A DNA stretch of 39,747 bases from Rouxiella silvae (GCF_002093625.1 NZ_MRWD01000056.1:1-39747), one strand, 5' to 3'. Positions 10,101-20,825 are shown, numbered from the stretch's first letter. Notes: a model not told the origin generated them from the letters alone. Made by a program: numbers and translations.

Positions 10101-10126
10101 AAAAACCCGCGTAATGCGGGTTTTTT
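10101..10126 (+). terminator. Rho-independent terminator after entCEBA
   Basis: A perfect 10-base stem (10101-10110 with 10116-10125) closes a 5-base loop and ends in a T-run. It is 30 bases after the entA stop and closes the siderophore biosynthesis operon. The A-run on the other side would let it work on the minus strand too. Confidence 0.92.
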
Positions 10127-10517
10127 AATTATGGATTTTTAGTGAAGAACGCGATCTTTATCTGCGATGAAAGTCACATTTTTAAGGGTGATAATGTTGT
10201 CAATTTTTAGGCTAAACGTGTATGCAGCATTATATGCATAACGCACTCGGAATGATTTATGAATCGCCCTGCGAGGCAGGCAGTTGGCATGGATTATAGA
10301 AAGATAAATCCCTTAACACACAGCCAGCAAAAATAAAATTAGCCGTTTTGATTTGAGGGTTCTTGAAATAATACGTTATGCTCGAATGCGAAAGGCGAAG
10401 GCGGTGATCAAGAGGGGATGAGATAATGTTATTGCGCAGGATAGCTAAAATCACTCGGATTCAACATGCTGATTTTATAGTGTTATTTTGAATTTCCGTG
10501 ATGATTTTTGTCGTAAA
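10127..10517. other. AT-rich gap without a supported gene
   Basis: About 390 bases separate the entA terminator from the end of the glycosyltransferase gene. I see no convincing gene. A 21-codon frame at 10426-10491 (+), preceded by an overlapping ATG-AGA-TAA triplet and a purine-rich AGAGGGG, has no other support. An 11-base imperfect inverted repeat (10497-10507 with 10515-10525) overlaps the last codons of the glycosyltransferase. It has no T-run, so it is a weak terminator candidate at best. Confidence 0.4.
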
Positions 10518-11438
10518 TCACCACGAGCGAATGAGCTTTTTAACTTTTATCAGTTTGCGTTTATAGCTTATCCGGATCGCGGGGTGTAATAAAAATGGCA
10601 GAGTATCGACATCCTCAATATTTTGTTTAATTGAGTGGCGATCTTTCCATTTTGAAATGGTCAAATGGTTGCGGTTGATAAACTCAATCCAGTGGCAAAC
10701 CTGAAGGAATTTATACTCCTCTTTAAGCACTAAAGACATTTGGTCTAAGCCTTGCTTGCAGAGTTTAATTTTTTCTTCATCAATGTCACTGGATAATGTA
10801 TTTCCATGTTTGAAATACATATACGGACCGGTTGGGGAAATGTAGATTTTCTTGCAGCTTTTTAATAGCTCAGGGAAAACAAATGAGTCTTCATAACATA
10901 TATAATTAGGGAATTTACAGCGTAATAAAACACTGCGTTTAATAAACTTACCAATAAAGTGCGCTTGGAATTCCTGATGGATTAAATATTTTTTAATAGC
11001 AGTGGTGGTGGTAATAGGTTTTGCAAGCAACGGCAAACTAGGTGGAATGATATCCCCTCTGATTTCAGTCAGTTTGGTAATCAGCATATCGGGCTGATGA
11101 TGGTCCAAAAACTCAATGATTTCAACCAAAGATTCAGGCTGCAGCTGGTCGTCACCATCAACCATAGTGATGTACTCTCCGCGAGCCTGTGAAACGCCGA
11201 AGTTTCTCACTGTCCCAATGTTTTTAAAGGCAACATCGAAGCAGACAACATTGTTTTGACCAGCAGCAAACGCCTGAAAAATATCAGGCGTAGCATCAGT
11301 GGACGAGTCGTTTATGAGCACGATTTCGCACTGAGAAAATTTTTCCCCTAAGGCAACTTTTATAGAGTCTAAGCATGATGTCAGGTACTGCGCACAATTG
11401 TGCGCGGTGACAATAACACTCAAGTCATATAGTTTCAT
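10518..11438 (-). CDS. Family 2 glycosyltransferase
   Basis: This is a GT-A fold inverting glycosyltransferase of family 2, predicted to move a sugar from a nucleotide donor to a surface glycan or lipid acceptor on the cytoplasmic side. The 306-residue product has an N-terminal nucleotide-binding strand (LSVIVTAHNCAQYLTSCLDS), NDSSTD at residues 43-48, the metal-binding DGDD at 94-97, and YEDSFVFPELL further on, which fits the acceptor or base region. There is no signal or membrane segment. It stands alone, is visibly more AT-rich than the siderophore genes, and lies on the 3' side of tRNA-Phe, which suggests horizontal gain. The ribosome-binding site is weak (AAGAAA). Donor and acceptor cannot be told from sequence. 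Lipopolysaccharide core or capsule modification is a guess. Confidence 0.85.
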   Translation of the reverse strand: MKLYDLSVIVTAHNCAQYLTSCLDSIKVALGEKFSQCEIVLINDSSTDATPDIFQAFAAGQNNVVCFDVAFKNIGTVRNFGVSQARGEYITMVDGDDQLQPESLVEIIEFLDHHQPDMLITKLTEIRGDIIPPSLPLLAKPITTTTAIKKYLIHQEFQAHFIGKFIKRSVLLRCKFPNYICYEDSFVFPELLKSCKKIYISPTGPYMYFKHGNTLSSDIDEEKIKLCKQGLDQMSLVLKEEYKFLQVCHWIEFINRNHLTISKWKDRHSIKQNIEDVDTLPFLLHPAIRISYKRKLIKVKKLIRSW

Positions 11439-11864
11439 TTTTATAATTTCTTAGGTAGCTAAGGGGTTTTCTTCAGGTTAAACATTGAATACTTCAGCAT
11501 TTTAACACTCCGTATCACGCCTGTCGTTGAATTCTAAGAAACAACTCCCCGAGTAGATTAAGACAATTAAAAAAGACTATTGTTCTAAAATTTAATCTTA
11601 GTAAACGAATTTTTTCTGGGTTAAAAGTTCTTCACATTTGATAATAATCATAGTTACAGAGAATTTATAGGGCAATGGGAAAAGGTTTAAATCTATTGAG
11701 CTTTCGTTAACCATTGATTGAACTTGTAAATATATTCTTGCGATTATGCCGGTCAAGGCGACAGCCCTACAGAGCGCCGGTCATGCGGCAGGAAAACATT
11801 TATTTATCAGCAGTAAATGTAAGGTCTACTTTTTGCAGTATTCAAGATGCGGGGGACAGAAAGC
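11439..11864. other. AT-rich gap without a supported gene
   Basis: This stretch of about 425 bases between the glycosyltransferase start and the tRNA-Phe terminator is very AT-rich. I see no gene, no repeat of the tRNA 3' end that would mark an attachment site, and no integrase remnant. It should hold the promoter of the glycosyltransferase, but no clear -35/-10 pair stands out. Confidence 0.4.
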
Positions 11865-11890
11865 AAAAAACCCGCCATAGGCGGGTTCTT
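11865..11890 (-). terminator. Terminator of the tRNA-Phe transcript
   Basis: On the minus strand an 8-base perfect stem (11869-11876 with 11880-11887, loop of three) is followed by a run of six T. It lies just past the CCA end of tRNA-Phe. Confidence 0.88.
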
Positions 11891-11897
11891 CTAAAAA

Positions 11898-11973
11898 TGG
11901 TGCCCGGACTCGGAATCGAACCAAGGACACAGGGATTTTCAATCCCTTGCTCTACCGACTGAGCTATCCGGGC
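11898..11973 (-). tRNA. pheU: tRNA-Phe (anticodon GAA)
   Basis: The minus strand reads as a complete 76-base tRNA. Acceptor stem GCCCGGA pairs with TCCGGGC, followed by discriminator A and an encoded CCA. The D arm is AGCTCAGTCGGTAGAGC, the anticodon loop TTGAAAA reads GAA (Phe), and the T arm contains GGTTCGATTCC. Its place next to yjdC and dsbD corresponds to pheU of E. coli, a frequent insertion site for genomic islands. Confidence 0.97.
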
Positions 11974-11983
11974 AACGGGGCGC

Positions 11984-12012
11984 ATTAAACCGTATTGGCC
12001 CTGCGCCGTCAA
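11984..12012 (-). promoter_or_regulatory. Promoter of tRNA-Phe
   Basis: On the minus strand, TTGACG (12007-12012) and TTTAAT (11984-11989) are separated by 17 bases. They are followed by a GC-rich discriminator (GCGCCCCG) just before the tRNA. That arrangement is typical of stringently controlled stable-RNA promoters. Confidence 0.85.
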
Positions 12013-12104
12013 CGCATTTATGCAGTAAACCTGTTAAAAGCCGTCTAACTGCTGGCTTTTCAGCCAAAAAACGGCGTTGAACAATGAAATTAGTCCGCGA
12101 ATGC

Positions 12105-12680
12105 TTAAGACAGTGCTCCGTGCTCCCGGCAGCGGGCGATGTTCAAGACATCTTCCGCCAGTCGTCGGGCGACTTCAACATCATGCAGTTGACGTTTTAC
12201 CAATAGCCTGCTCAGGCAGCCTTCCAGAATCAATTCCATCTGATGCGCCACCATTTCAGCGTCGTCAGAGCCCATCTCTTGCAGTAAAGAGAAGGTATAA
12301 AGAAATGAGGCCTGCTTTTGCTGCTCGGCCAATTGATGAATCGACGAGTCACGGTCTGGGTAAAAACTGCAGGCAGCAATAAACAGGCACCCCGGATAGC
12401 GATGCTGCCTCACCTGTTCATTAAGAACTTTGTAACGTGCCAGCAGCTTCTGAGGCGGGCTCAGCGAGTCGTCGAGCAGCAACTGGCGGCGCCAGACGTC
12501 AATCTGATCGCCATGATGACGCAGGCAGTCGTAAAGCAGCGCCTCGGCGTCTGGCCAGAAAAGCGTAAGTTCATTGAGTGGTACATCGACCAACTCGGAC
12601 ACGGCGTCCAGGGTTAGCGTGGCGATGCCACGCTGCTCCAGTAAATTTAGCGTCTGGTCTAAAACCTGTTCTCGTAGCAC
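12105..12680 (-). CDS. yjdC: TetR-type transcriptional regulator YjdC
   Basis: The 191-residue product is a TetR-family DNA-binding protein that aligns along its whole length with E. coli YjdC, including [23 protein letters not shown] and [10 protein letters not shown]. Residues 1-50 hold the helix-turn-helix ([22 protein letters not shown]). The rest is the ligand-binding and dimer part. The start chosen is the GTG at 12678-12680, because AAGGAG sits five bases upstream and the length then equals the 191 residues of E. coli YjdC. An ATG at 12720-12722 would add 14 residues with no family match. It is transcribed in the same direction as dsbD upstream. The ligand is not evident from the sequence. 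Confidence 0.9.
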   Translation of the reverse strand: MLREQVLDQTLNLLEQRGIATLTLDAVSELVDVPLNELTLFWPDAEALLYDCLRHHGDQIDVWRRQLLLDDSLSPPQKLLARYKVLNEQVRQHRYPGCLFIAACSFYPDRDSSIHQLAEQQKQASFLYTFSLLQEMGSDDAEMVAHQMELILEGCLSRLLVKRQLHDVEVARRLAEDVLNIARCREHGALS

Positions 12681-12825
12681 TTTATCTCCTTCATTTCCCT
12701 GCGTTCTTGGCTCTGTCGCCACGTTGGCTGTACTTGTTTGCCGCCTGACCTCAGCGGCAATAATTGGGAAATATAAAAATCGTAATGTTTGCTACTGCAC
12801 CAATAGCTCAGGGTAATAGTGTCGT

Positions 12826-14586
12826 TTAAGGCTGGGTATTGTGCAAATGTGCAGTGAATTTTGCGCTATCCATAAAGCCCGTCACCCGCGACTGCGGCAA
12901 CTCTTTACCGTCGGGACCAAAGAACAAAATGGTCGGCAGCCCAAGCACGTTAAGGCGTTTGAGTAGCGCAGCCTGTTGTGGATTGTTTTGGGTCACGTCG
13001 GCCTGCAGGAGTAGCGTGTTAGCAAGTGCGTCCTGCACCTGCGGCGTGCTGAAAGTATATTTATCAAACTCTTTGCAGGCCACACACCAGTCAGCATAAA
13101 GGTCCAGCATCACGCGTCGGCCCTTAGCCTGCTGTAGCGCCGCATTAAGCTGATCAACGTTGGTAATTTTCTGAAAACTCAGCGCATGCGCTGAGGTCTG
13201 CGTGCTAACGGCAGGGGCGAATACCCAATCCTGTAGCGGCCGGCTGACGATAAGTGCGGCAGCAAGAAACACCAACTGCAGCAGCCTGAAAATGCCGCGC
13301 GTGCTTTTCAGGCTCAATTGCAAAGCCCAGCCGAAGAAAGCGATGCCTAAAATGCTCCACAGACGCAGTCCCCAGACGTCACCCAATATCCGCTCAAGTA
13401 AAAATACCGGGAGCGCAAGAATGACAAAACCAAAGCCTTCTTTAACATAGTGCATCCACGGACCGCTGCGAGGCAGCAGTCGGTTACCAAACATCGTGGC
13501 GGCGATGAGTGGAATGCCCATGCCTAAAGCATAGAGATAAAGCGTACCGGCGCCAGCCCATGGATTACCGCTTTGCGCAATGTAGAGCAAAATTGCGCTG
13601 AGCGGCGCGGTGGTGCAGGGGGAGCAGATAAGTCCAGCCAGAGCACCCATGACGAACACGCCAATCAGCGATCCCCCTTTTTGCTCATTGCTCATTAGCG
13701 CCAGCCGCGTTTGCAACGATGAAGGGAGCTGCAGGCTGAACAGGCCAAACATTGATAGGGCCAACGCAATAAACATCACTGACAGGCCAATAAGCACCCA
13801 AGGGCTTTGCAGGGCGGCCTGAAACTGTAGTCCGGCGGCAGCAACCACGACGCCAAGCAGCGTATAGGTTAGCGCCATACCTTGCACATAAAGCATCGCC
13901 AACAGGAAGATGCGTTTTAGACTGTGAGGCCGCTCGCGGCCCAGGATAATACTCGAAATCAGCGGGTACATCGGCAGTACGCAGGGGGTAAATGCAATAC
14001 CGATACCGATAATTAGCGCCCAAAGCGGCGAAAAAGGCAGCGGCGTTGGCTGAGATGACGTTTGAACGGTTACTGGCGCGGGTGCATCGACGAGGGGAGT
14101 GGCGCTGGCTTTACCGTCGGCAATCACTTCGTTCAGCGGCACTTCACGGGTTTCAGGTGGATAGCAGAATCCTGCCGCCGCGCAGCCTTGATAAGTCACC
14201 CGAACCTTGGCGTTGTCCTTGGCATCGCGGATAGGGATCAGCAGGTTCAGGTTATTTTTATAAATCTGCGAATCACCAAAGAATTCGTCCTTGTGCGCCA
14301 CACCCTGTGGCAGGAAATAAGCCGCAAGGGTGGCGTTTTCTGGCACTATCTCGATTTTTTGGCGATAGAGGTAATAACCATCGCGTATCTGCCAATTAAG
14401 CTTAAGCGCAGAGCCTTGTTGAGAAAAATCAAAGTTAAATGCCTGATTCACCTGCACAAAAGGCTGTGAACCTGAGTCGCCAAACAGTGAGGCGTGGCCG
14501 CTGGCAGGCAAAAAGAGCAAGCTGGACAGCACTAAGCCGCACAGCAGAAAGAATTTTTTTAAAATCGGGTAATCCATCACAGGCAC
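12826..14586 (-). CDS. dsbD: Thiol:disulfide interchange protein DsbD
   Basis: DsbD carries electrons from cytoplasmic thioredoxin to periplasmic DsbC, DsbG and CcmG. The 586-residue product has a signal peptide (about 1-32), an N-terminal periplasmic domain with the Cys135/Cys141 pair ([12 protein letters not shown]), an eight-segment membrane domain with cysteines in [10 protein letters not shown] and ICSPCTTAP, and a C-terminal thioredoxin domain with the active site WCVAC. The start is uncertain. A GTG at 14584-14586 has a purine-rich AAAGAG upstream and is used here. An ATG three codons later (14575-14577) gives the same signal peptide but has no clear ribosome-binding site. cutA, the usual upstream neighbour, is missing. 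Confidence 0.95.
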   Translation of the reverse strand: MPVMDYPILKKFFLLCGLVLSSLLFLPASGHASLFGDSGSQPFVQVNQAFNFDFSQQGSALKLNWQIRDGYYLYRQKIEIVPENATLAAYFLPQGVAHKDEFFGDSQIYKNNLNLLIPIRDAKDNAKVRVTYQGCAAAGFCYPPETREVPLNEVIADGKASATPLVDAPAPVTVQTSSQPTPLPFSPLWALIIGIGIAFTPCVLPMYPLISSIILGRERPHSLKRIFLLAMLYVQGMALTYTLLGVVVAAAGLQFQAALQSPWVLIGLSVMFIALALSMFGLFSLQLPSSLQTRLALMSNEQKGGSLIGVFVMGALAGLICSPCTTAPLSAILLYIAQSGNPWAGAGTLYLYALGMGIPLIAATMFGNRLLPRSGPWMHYVKEGFGFVILALPVFLLERILGDVWGLRLWSILGIAFFGWALQLSLKSTRGIFRLLQLVFLAAALIVSRPLQDWVFAPAVSTQTSAHALSFQKITNVDQLNAALQQAKGRRVMLDLYADWCVACKEFDKYTFSTPQVQDALANTLLLQADVTQNNPQQAALLKRLNVLGLPTILFFGPDGKELPQSRVTGFMDSAKFTAHLHNTQP

Positions 14587-14604
14587 ATTTTCTCTTTTCT
14601 GGTC

Positions 14605-14634
14605 GGCGACAGGGCTTTCCGTCGCCTATTTTTT
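14605..14634 (+). terminator. Plus-strand intrinsic terminator between dsbD and dcuA
   Basis: A 6-base stem (GGCGAC, 14605-14610, with GTCGCC, 14621-14626) with a 10-base loop is followed by TATTTTTT on the plus strand. Both flanking genes lie on the minus strand and the minus strand has no T-run after the hairpin. The terminator therefore faces away from any visible gene. Confidence 0.6.
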
Positions 14635-14681
14635 CACCCGCCATTATACCTGCCATGATGGATTTGGAGAACGTCAGACTG

Positions 14682-15983
14682 TTAAAGAATGATGCTGCCG
14701 AGTGCAAAGCTGAAAATGACCGACAGAATTATCGCCACCGTACCTGGAATAAAGAACGGATGATTGAATACAAATTTGCCGATACGGGTGGTGCCGGTGT
14801 CGTCCATTTGCACGGCAGCGACTAGCGTGGGGTACGTGGGCAGGATGAACAGACCGGAGACCGCTGAGAACGATGCGACAGCGGTCAGCGGAGAAACGTT
14901 CAGTGCTAAAGCCAACGGCATCAGTGCTTTGGCCGTGGCCGCCTGAGAGTAAAGCAGCGCCGAGCTGAAGAAGAAGATGACCGCCAGCAGCCACGGATGC
15001 GCCTGAATCATGTCGCCCGCGGTGTCTTTTATCCACCCGAGATTGGCCTGCACGAAAGTGTCACCCAGCCACGCCACGCCAAGAATACAAATACAGGCGC
15101 TCATACCGGCTTTAAATGTTCCCGATGACAGAATCAGGTCGGTATCGACTTTGCACAGTAGGGTAATCAGGGTGGCAACGCTCAGCATGATAATCAGTAT
15201 TGCGCTGTTGGTGGTCATCGGTGGCGTCGTCACCAGGCCGATGCTCGGGCTGCTAATTACTGCGTAGGCCACAACCGACAACACGCCGAGCAGAAAGATG
15301 CATACCGAAGCCTTTGCTCGCGGCCTGACCTCAAGGATTTTATTACCGCGCAGGCTGATTAGGCCCTCTTTAAAACGTTTCTGATAGGTTGGATCATCAC
15401 TCAGCTTCGAGTCAAAACATAGGCTAACGAAGATGGAGGTCAGAATTATCGCGCACAAGGTAGAAGGAATAAGCACCATCAACAGATGCAGATAACTGAC
15501 GCCGTGACCTTCCATCACTGACGACATGTAAACCACGGCGGCAGAGATAGGAGAGGCGGTAATGGCAATCTGTGCCGCAACAACAGCGGTCGAAAGCGGG
15601 CGGCTAGGCTTGATGCCCTGCTCCTTTGACACCTCGGCAATCACTGGCAGGGCAGAGAGTGAGATATTTCCTGTGCCAGCCAGCACGGTTAGGCAGTAGG
15701 TGACGATGGGTGCCAGAATAGTAATGTGACGAGGATTGCGTCGCAGTAACTTCTCAGTTTGCAGCACCAGAAAATCCATACCTCCAGCGACCTGCATGGC
15801 CGAGATAGCGGCGATCACGGCCATCACAATGGAAATAACATCGAAGGGTATGGTTCCGGGTTTAACGCCAATCAGCGCCAGCGCCAACACGCCGAGCCCA
15901 CCTGCAAAACCAATGCCGACCCCGCCGAGACGTGCCCCCAGAAAAATTGCTGCAAAAACGATGATTAATTCAATGATTACCAT
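14682..15983 (-). CDS. dcuA: Anaerobic C4-dicarboxylate transporter DcuA
   Basis: DcuA exchanges aspartate, fumarate, malate and succinate across the inner membrane, supplying fumarate for respiration and handling aspartate. The 433-residue product matches the length and sequence of E. coli DcuA, with about ten membrane segments. Conserved stretches are GGIGFAGGLG-like glycine-rich turns near residues 20-30, LAGTGNISLSALPVIAEV and SPISAAVVYMSS. It is downstream of aspA in the same direction, separated by 174 bases with an intrinsic terminator between. Part of its expression may thus be read-through from aspA and part from its own promoter. Confidence 0.95.
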   Translation of the reverse strand: MVIIELIIVFAAIFLGARLGGVGIGFAGGLGVLALALIGVKPGTIPFDVISIVMAVIAAISAMQVAGGMDFLVLQTEKLLRRNPRHITILAPIVTYCLTVLAGTGNISLSALPVIAEVSKEQGIKPSRPLSTAVVAAQIAITASPISAAVVYMSSVMEGHGVSYLHLLMVLIPSTLCAIILTSIFVSLCFDSKLSDDPTYQKRFKEGLISLRGNKILEVRPRAKASVCIFLLGVLSVVAYAVISSPSIGLVTTPPMTTNSAILIIMLSVATLITLLCKVDTDLILSSGTFKAGMSACICILGVAWLGDTFVQANLGWIKDTAGDMIQAHPWLLAVIFFFSSALLYSQAATAKALMPLALALNVSPLTAVASFSAVSGLFILPTYPTLVAAVQMDDTGTTRIGKFVFNHPFFIPGTVAIILSVIFSFALGSIIL

Positions 15984-16073
15984 AATGACTTTTCCATTAT
16001 TCTCAAAAATTTACTTACCAGAGAGTTTAATGGGGAAGTATCAATAATACGCAGCGTTGTGACAGTGTTTTGT

Positions 16074-16115
16074 TCAAAAAATAAGGGCGTGAGGTTAAAA
16101 AATCCTCGCGCCCTT
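16074..16115 (-). terminator. Terminator or attenuator between aspA and dcuA
   Basis: A 12-base stem with one G-T wobble (16083-16094 with 16104-16115) is followed on the minus strand by TTATTTTTT. It lies 42 bases after the aspA stop. It would separate aspA from dcuA transcripts, at least in part. Confidence 0.85.
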
Positions 16116-16157
16116 GATTCAGCTCAAACCTTAAACGTTAATTCGCTAGGCTAAAAG

Positions 16158-17594
16158 CTACTGCTCGTTTTCATCGGTATAACGTTTGGCTTTGTAAGCC
16201 GGATGCATCAGGTTTTCAACCGAGAAGATGTCGTCGAGTTCGGCAGCGGTCAGCAGGCCGCGCTCCAGCACCACTTCTCGTACGCTTTTACCGGTTTCCG
16301 CACAGATTTTACCGACAATGTCGCCGTTGTGGTGGCCGATAAACGGGTTCAGGTAGGTCACGATCCCGATTGAATTAAACACATAGAATTCACACACTTC
16401 TTTATTGGCGGTAATACCGTTGATGCATTTTTCCAGCAGGTTGTAGCAGGCATTGGTCAGGATATGGATAGATTCGAACATTGCCTGGCCAATAACGGGT
16501 TCCATTACGTTGAGCTGCAGTTGGCCTGCTTCTGCCGCCATGGTGACGCAAATGTCGTTGCCAATGACTTTAAAGCACACCTGATTCACCACTTCCGGAA
16601 TAACCGGGTTCACCTTGGCGGGCATAATTGACGAGCCGGCCTGCAGTTCTGGCAGATTAATTTCGTTCAAACCGGCGCGCGGTCCGGAGGAGAGCAGGCG
16701 CAGGTCATTACAGATTTTAGATAGTTTAACCGCCAGACGTTTCAACGAGCTGTGCACCATAACGTATGCGCCGCAGTCTGAGGTGGCTTCAATCAAGTCT
16801 TCTGCCGGAACGCAGGGCAGGTTGCTGACTTCTGCCAGCTTCTGCACCGCCAGCGCCTGATAGCCTTCTGGCGTATTCAAGCGGGTACCGATAGCGGTTG
16901 CACCAAGGTTAACCTCAAGCAGCAGCTCGCCGGTGCGCAGCAGATTACGGGTTTCTTCTTTTAATAGCACGTTAAACGCGTGAAACTCTTGGCCCAGCGT
17001 CATGGGTACCGCGTCCTGTAGCTGTGTGCGGCCCATCTTCAGGATTTTTTCAAACTCGACCGATTTGCGTTCGAAACCGTCACCCAGCTGGGCAATGGCG
17101 TCAATCAGCTTAAGCACGGAGGCGTATACCGCGAGCCTAAAACCGGTCGGGTAAGCATCGTTGGTGGATTGGCATTTGTTCAGGTGATCGTTGGGATTCA
17201 GGAACTGGTAGTCCCCTTTTTGGTGGCCCATCAGCTCTAGGCCAATATTCGCCAACACCTCATTAGTGTTCATGTTTACGGAAGTACCGGCACCGCCTTG
17301 GAAAACGTCGATTGGGAATTGATCCATGCATTTCCCTTTATCTAACACTTCATCACAGGCCTGAATAATGACGTCGGCAATTTTGCGAGGGATAGTTTGC
17401 AGCTCTTTATTGGCTAATGCCGCCGCTTTTTTAACCATCACCATGCCACGGACAAATTCCGGAACATCGCTGATTTTAGTGTTACTGATATAAAAGTTTT
17501 CAACAGCGCGCAGGGTATGGATACCCCAGTAAGCATCGGCGGGCACTTCACGTGTACCCAGCAGATCTTCCTCGATACGGATCGTATTTGACAT
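16158..17594 (-). CDS. aspA: Aspartate ammonia-lyase AspA
   Basis: AspA deaminates L-aspartate to fumarate and ammonia. The 478-residue product equals E. coli AspA in length. It carries the fumarase/aspartase superfamily signature [11 protein letters not shown] at residues 320-330, which contains the catalytic serine loop, plus [14 protein letters not shown] near residue 100 and [13 protein letters not shown] near 141. The start ATG at 17592-17594 is preceded by AAGAAGGTTC. Together with DcuA downstream and fumarate reductase elsewhere in the window it forms an aspartate-to-fumarate-to-succinate route for anaerobic growth. A perfect CRP site lies about 185 bases upstream, in keeping with catabolite control of this gene in E. 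coli. Confidence 0.97.
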   Translation of the reverse strand: MSNTIRIEEDLLGTREVPADAYWGIHTLRAVENFYISNTKISDVPEFVRGMVMVKKAAALANKELQTIPRKIADVIIQACDEVLDKGKCMDQFPIDVFQGGAGTSVNMNTNEVLANIGLELMGHQKGDYQFLNPNDHLNKCQSTNDAYPTGFRLAVYASVLKLIDAIAQLGDGFERKSVEFEKILKMGRTQLQDAVPMTLGQEFHAFNVLLKEETRNLLRTGELLLEVNLGATAIGTRLNTPEGYQALAVQKLAEVSNLPCVPAEDLIEATSDCGAYVMVHSSLKRLAVKLSKICNDLRLLSSGPRAGLNEINLPELQAGSSIMPAKVNPVIPEVVNQVCFKVIGNDICVTMAAEAGQLQLNVMEPVIGQAMFESIHILTNACYNLLEKCINGITANKEVCEFYVFNSIGIVTYLNPFIGHHNGDIVGKICAETGKSVREVVLERGLLTAAELDDIFSVENLMHPAYKAKRYTDENEQ

Positions 17595-17973
17595 GAGAAC
17601 CTTCTTTTTGGTGCTAAACAGTTACAGGCTGATTAGAGAGATGTTACAGACGCTGAGTTAAATAAAATAATACACCACTAAGAGCGACCGCGAGGGCGAT
17701 CATATGCTGCTCTTGGCGAAATGCACGCACTTAGTGCATTACGGCAATGCTTTTGTTCGAAAGGTTTACGTATCTGTGAAATTTCTCACAAATCAGTACC
17801 TCGACCAATTTAAATATCGCCAACGGCTTGAAATGGTCTGCTAACGATACCATCTCATGGTAGTCAGTCTTCATAGGATAAGCCTATGGGGCCCCCATTG
17901 CAGAGTTCTGAATCGTCGGCATAAGGCATGATTCAGGGCCCTTGAGATATATTACAAGTATAAGGAGAGCGCA
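17595..17973. other. aspA-fxsA divergent intergenic region
   Basis: These 379 bases hold the divergent control regions of aspA and fxsA. Besides the CRP site described separately there is a 7-base inverted repeat CTGAATC/GATTCAG (17908-17914 with 17930-17936) and a smaller ATGCAC/GTGCAT repeat near 17720-17741. An AAGGAG ribosome-binding sequence precedes fxsA. I see no gene or RNA in it. Confidence 0.6.
17775..17790. promoter_or_regulatory. CRP-cAMP binding site upstream of aspA
   Basis: The sequence is TGTGA, six bases, TCACA, a perfect CRP core palindrome. Its centre is about 188 bases from the aspA start and 191 from the fxsA start, so direction cannot be fixed by position alone. aspA is the expected target because it is catabolite-controlled in E. 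coli. Confidence 0.8.
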
Positions 17974-18456
17974 GTGCGCTGGTTACCTCTACTGCTGTTG
18001 TTTCTGTTGGCTTACATAGAAATAACCTTATTTATCAAAGTTGCTGCCGTGCTAGGCGTGGCAATGACTTTGCTGCTGGTCGTTTTCACCTCCTGCGTTG
18101 GTGTCTCACTGGTGCGCAATCAGGGGATGAAAACCATCTTTCAGATGCAGCAAAAGCTGGCTCAGGGTGAGAGTCCTGCGGCCGAAATGGTAAAAAGCGT
18201 ATCGCTGGTGCTGGCGGGTTTTCTGCTGCTGGTTCCTGGCTTCTTCACCGATATTTTGGGTCTGCTGCTGCTGTTGCCGCCGGTGCAAAAATCGCTGACG
18301 CTGAAATTGATGCCGCATTTAAATATTTATCGCCCCGGTGGTGCAGGTCCTGCGACTGGTAACACCTTTGACGGCGAGTTCCAGCGTAAAGATGACCATA
18401 CTGAGCGGCTGGTCTCTCAGATTGAAGATGACCGCAAGGATCCGAAAGATCATTAA
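17974..18456 (+). CDS. fxsA: Inner-membrane protein FxsA
   Basis: FxsA is a small FxsA/YjeG-family membrane protein. In E. coli, its overproduction relieves exclusion of phage T7 by the F plasmid PifA protein. The 160-residue product starts with a hydrophobic hairpin (residues 4-45: WLPLLLLFLLAYIEITLF, then AVLGVAMTLLLVVF). It has the conserved LVRNQGMKTI region, a third hydrophobic stretch (about 78-100, LVPGFFTDILGLLLLLPP) and a charged, disordered tail ending DRKDPKDH. The start is the GTG at 17974-17976 with AAGGAG spaced about seven bases upstream. It lies just upstream of groES, as in E. coli, but groES has its own heat-shock promoter. Confidence 0.92.
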   Translation: MRWLPLLLLFLLAYIEITLFIKVAAVLGVAMTLLLVVFTSCVGVSLVRNQGMKTIFQMQQKLAQGESPAAEMVKSVSLVLAGFLLLVPGFFTDILGLLLLLPPVQKSLTLKLMPHLNIYRPGGAGPATGNTFDGEFQRKDDHTERLVSQIEDDRKDPKDH

Positions 18457-18496
18457 GTTTACGCAGAAAGAAAATTCAAAAAATTTTCATTCTGCC

Positions 18497-18524
18497 CTTG
18501 AAGGGGCGCGGAATGCCCCCATTA
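18497..18524 (+). promoter_or_regulatory. Sigma-32 heat-shock promoter of groESL
   Basis: CTTGAA (18497-18502) and CCCCATTA (18517-18524) are separated by 14 bases, matching the RpoH consensus and closely resembling the E. coli groE promoter. It lies about 85 bases upstream of groES. Confidence 0.93.
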
Positions 18525-18576
18525 ATCAAACCACGAGGTCAGGATAGGCTTGTACCTGACGTTCAACCCTTAATAA

Positions 18577-18903
<327 letters not shown>

Positions 18904-18940
18904 TCGTCTCATATCACTTTTTCTGAACTGAACGAATTGA

Positions 18941-20599
<1,659 letters not shown>

Positions 20600-20660
20600 T
20601 CATCCCCCAGCGGCTTTTCTGCTGAATTTTGACCACGTTTCGGCGTTGTCAGAGTTGAAG

Positions 20661-20690
20661 AAACCCGGCCTTTTTAGGTCGGGTTTTTTT
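20661..20690 (+). terminator. Terminator of groESL
   Basis: A 10-base stem with one G-T pair (20661-20670 with 20677-20686), a 6-base loop and a following T-run close the groESL operon. Confidence 0.92.
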
Positions 20691-20798
20691 ATGTGCCAAG
20701 GAACTGTTAAAAATTATAATAAAACGCGCATATTTTCATTCAAGTTGTCATTTATGTAGCTTTAGTTTGCTTAGTCAAATTTGCTGTCTTAGTGTGGT

Positions 20799-20825
20799 AA
20801 ACAAAGTTTTTAAAAAAGTTTGTTT
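20799..20825. repeat. 27-base palindrome before the Fic gene
   Basis: Two 13-base arms (20799-20811 and 20813-20825) around a single base match at 12 of 13 positions, with AAACAAA at one end and TTTGTTT at the other. The palindrome ends exactly where the GGAG ribosome-binding sequence (20826-20829) of the Fic gene begins. It could be an operator for the gene's own winged-helix domain, or simply AT-rich sequence. Confidence 0.5.

Noticed and set aside
10257..10454. Minus-strand open frame of 65 codons between entA and the glycosyltransferase
   Set aside because: No ribosome-binding site, no recognisable motif, and low-complexity AT-rich content.
11865..11890. Hairpin beside tRNA-Phe considered as an attachment-site repeat
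   Set aside because: It is a plain rho-independent terminator; no second copy of the tRNA 3' end was seen in the window.
11714..11962. Plus-strand open frame of 82 codons ending GLGIEPRTQGFSIPCSTD
   Set aside because: The end is the antisense of tRNA-Phe, a well-known false protein call; no ribosome-binding site or family match.
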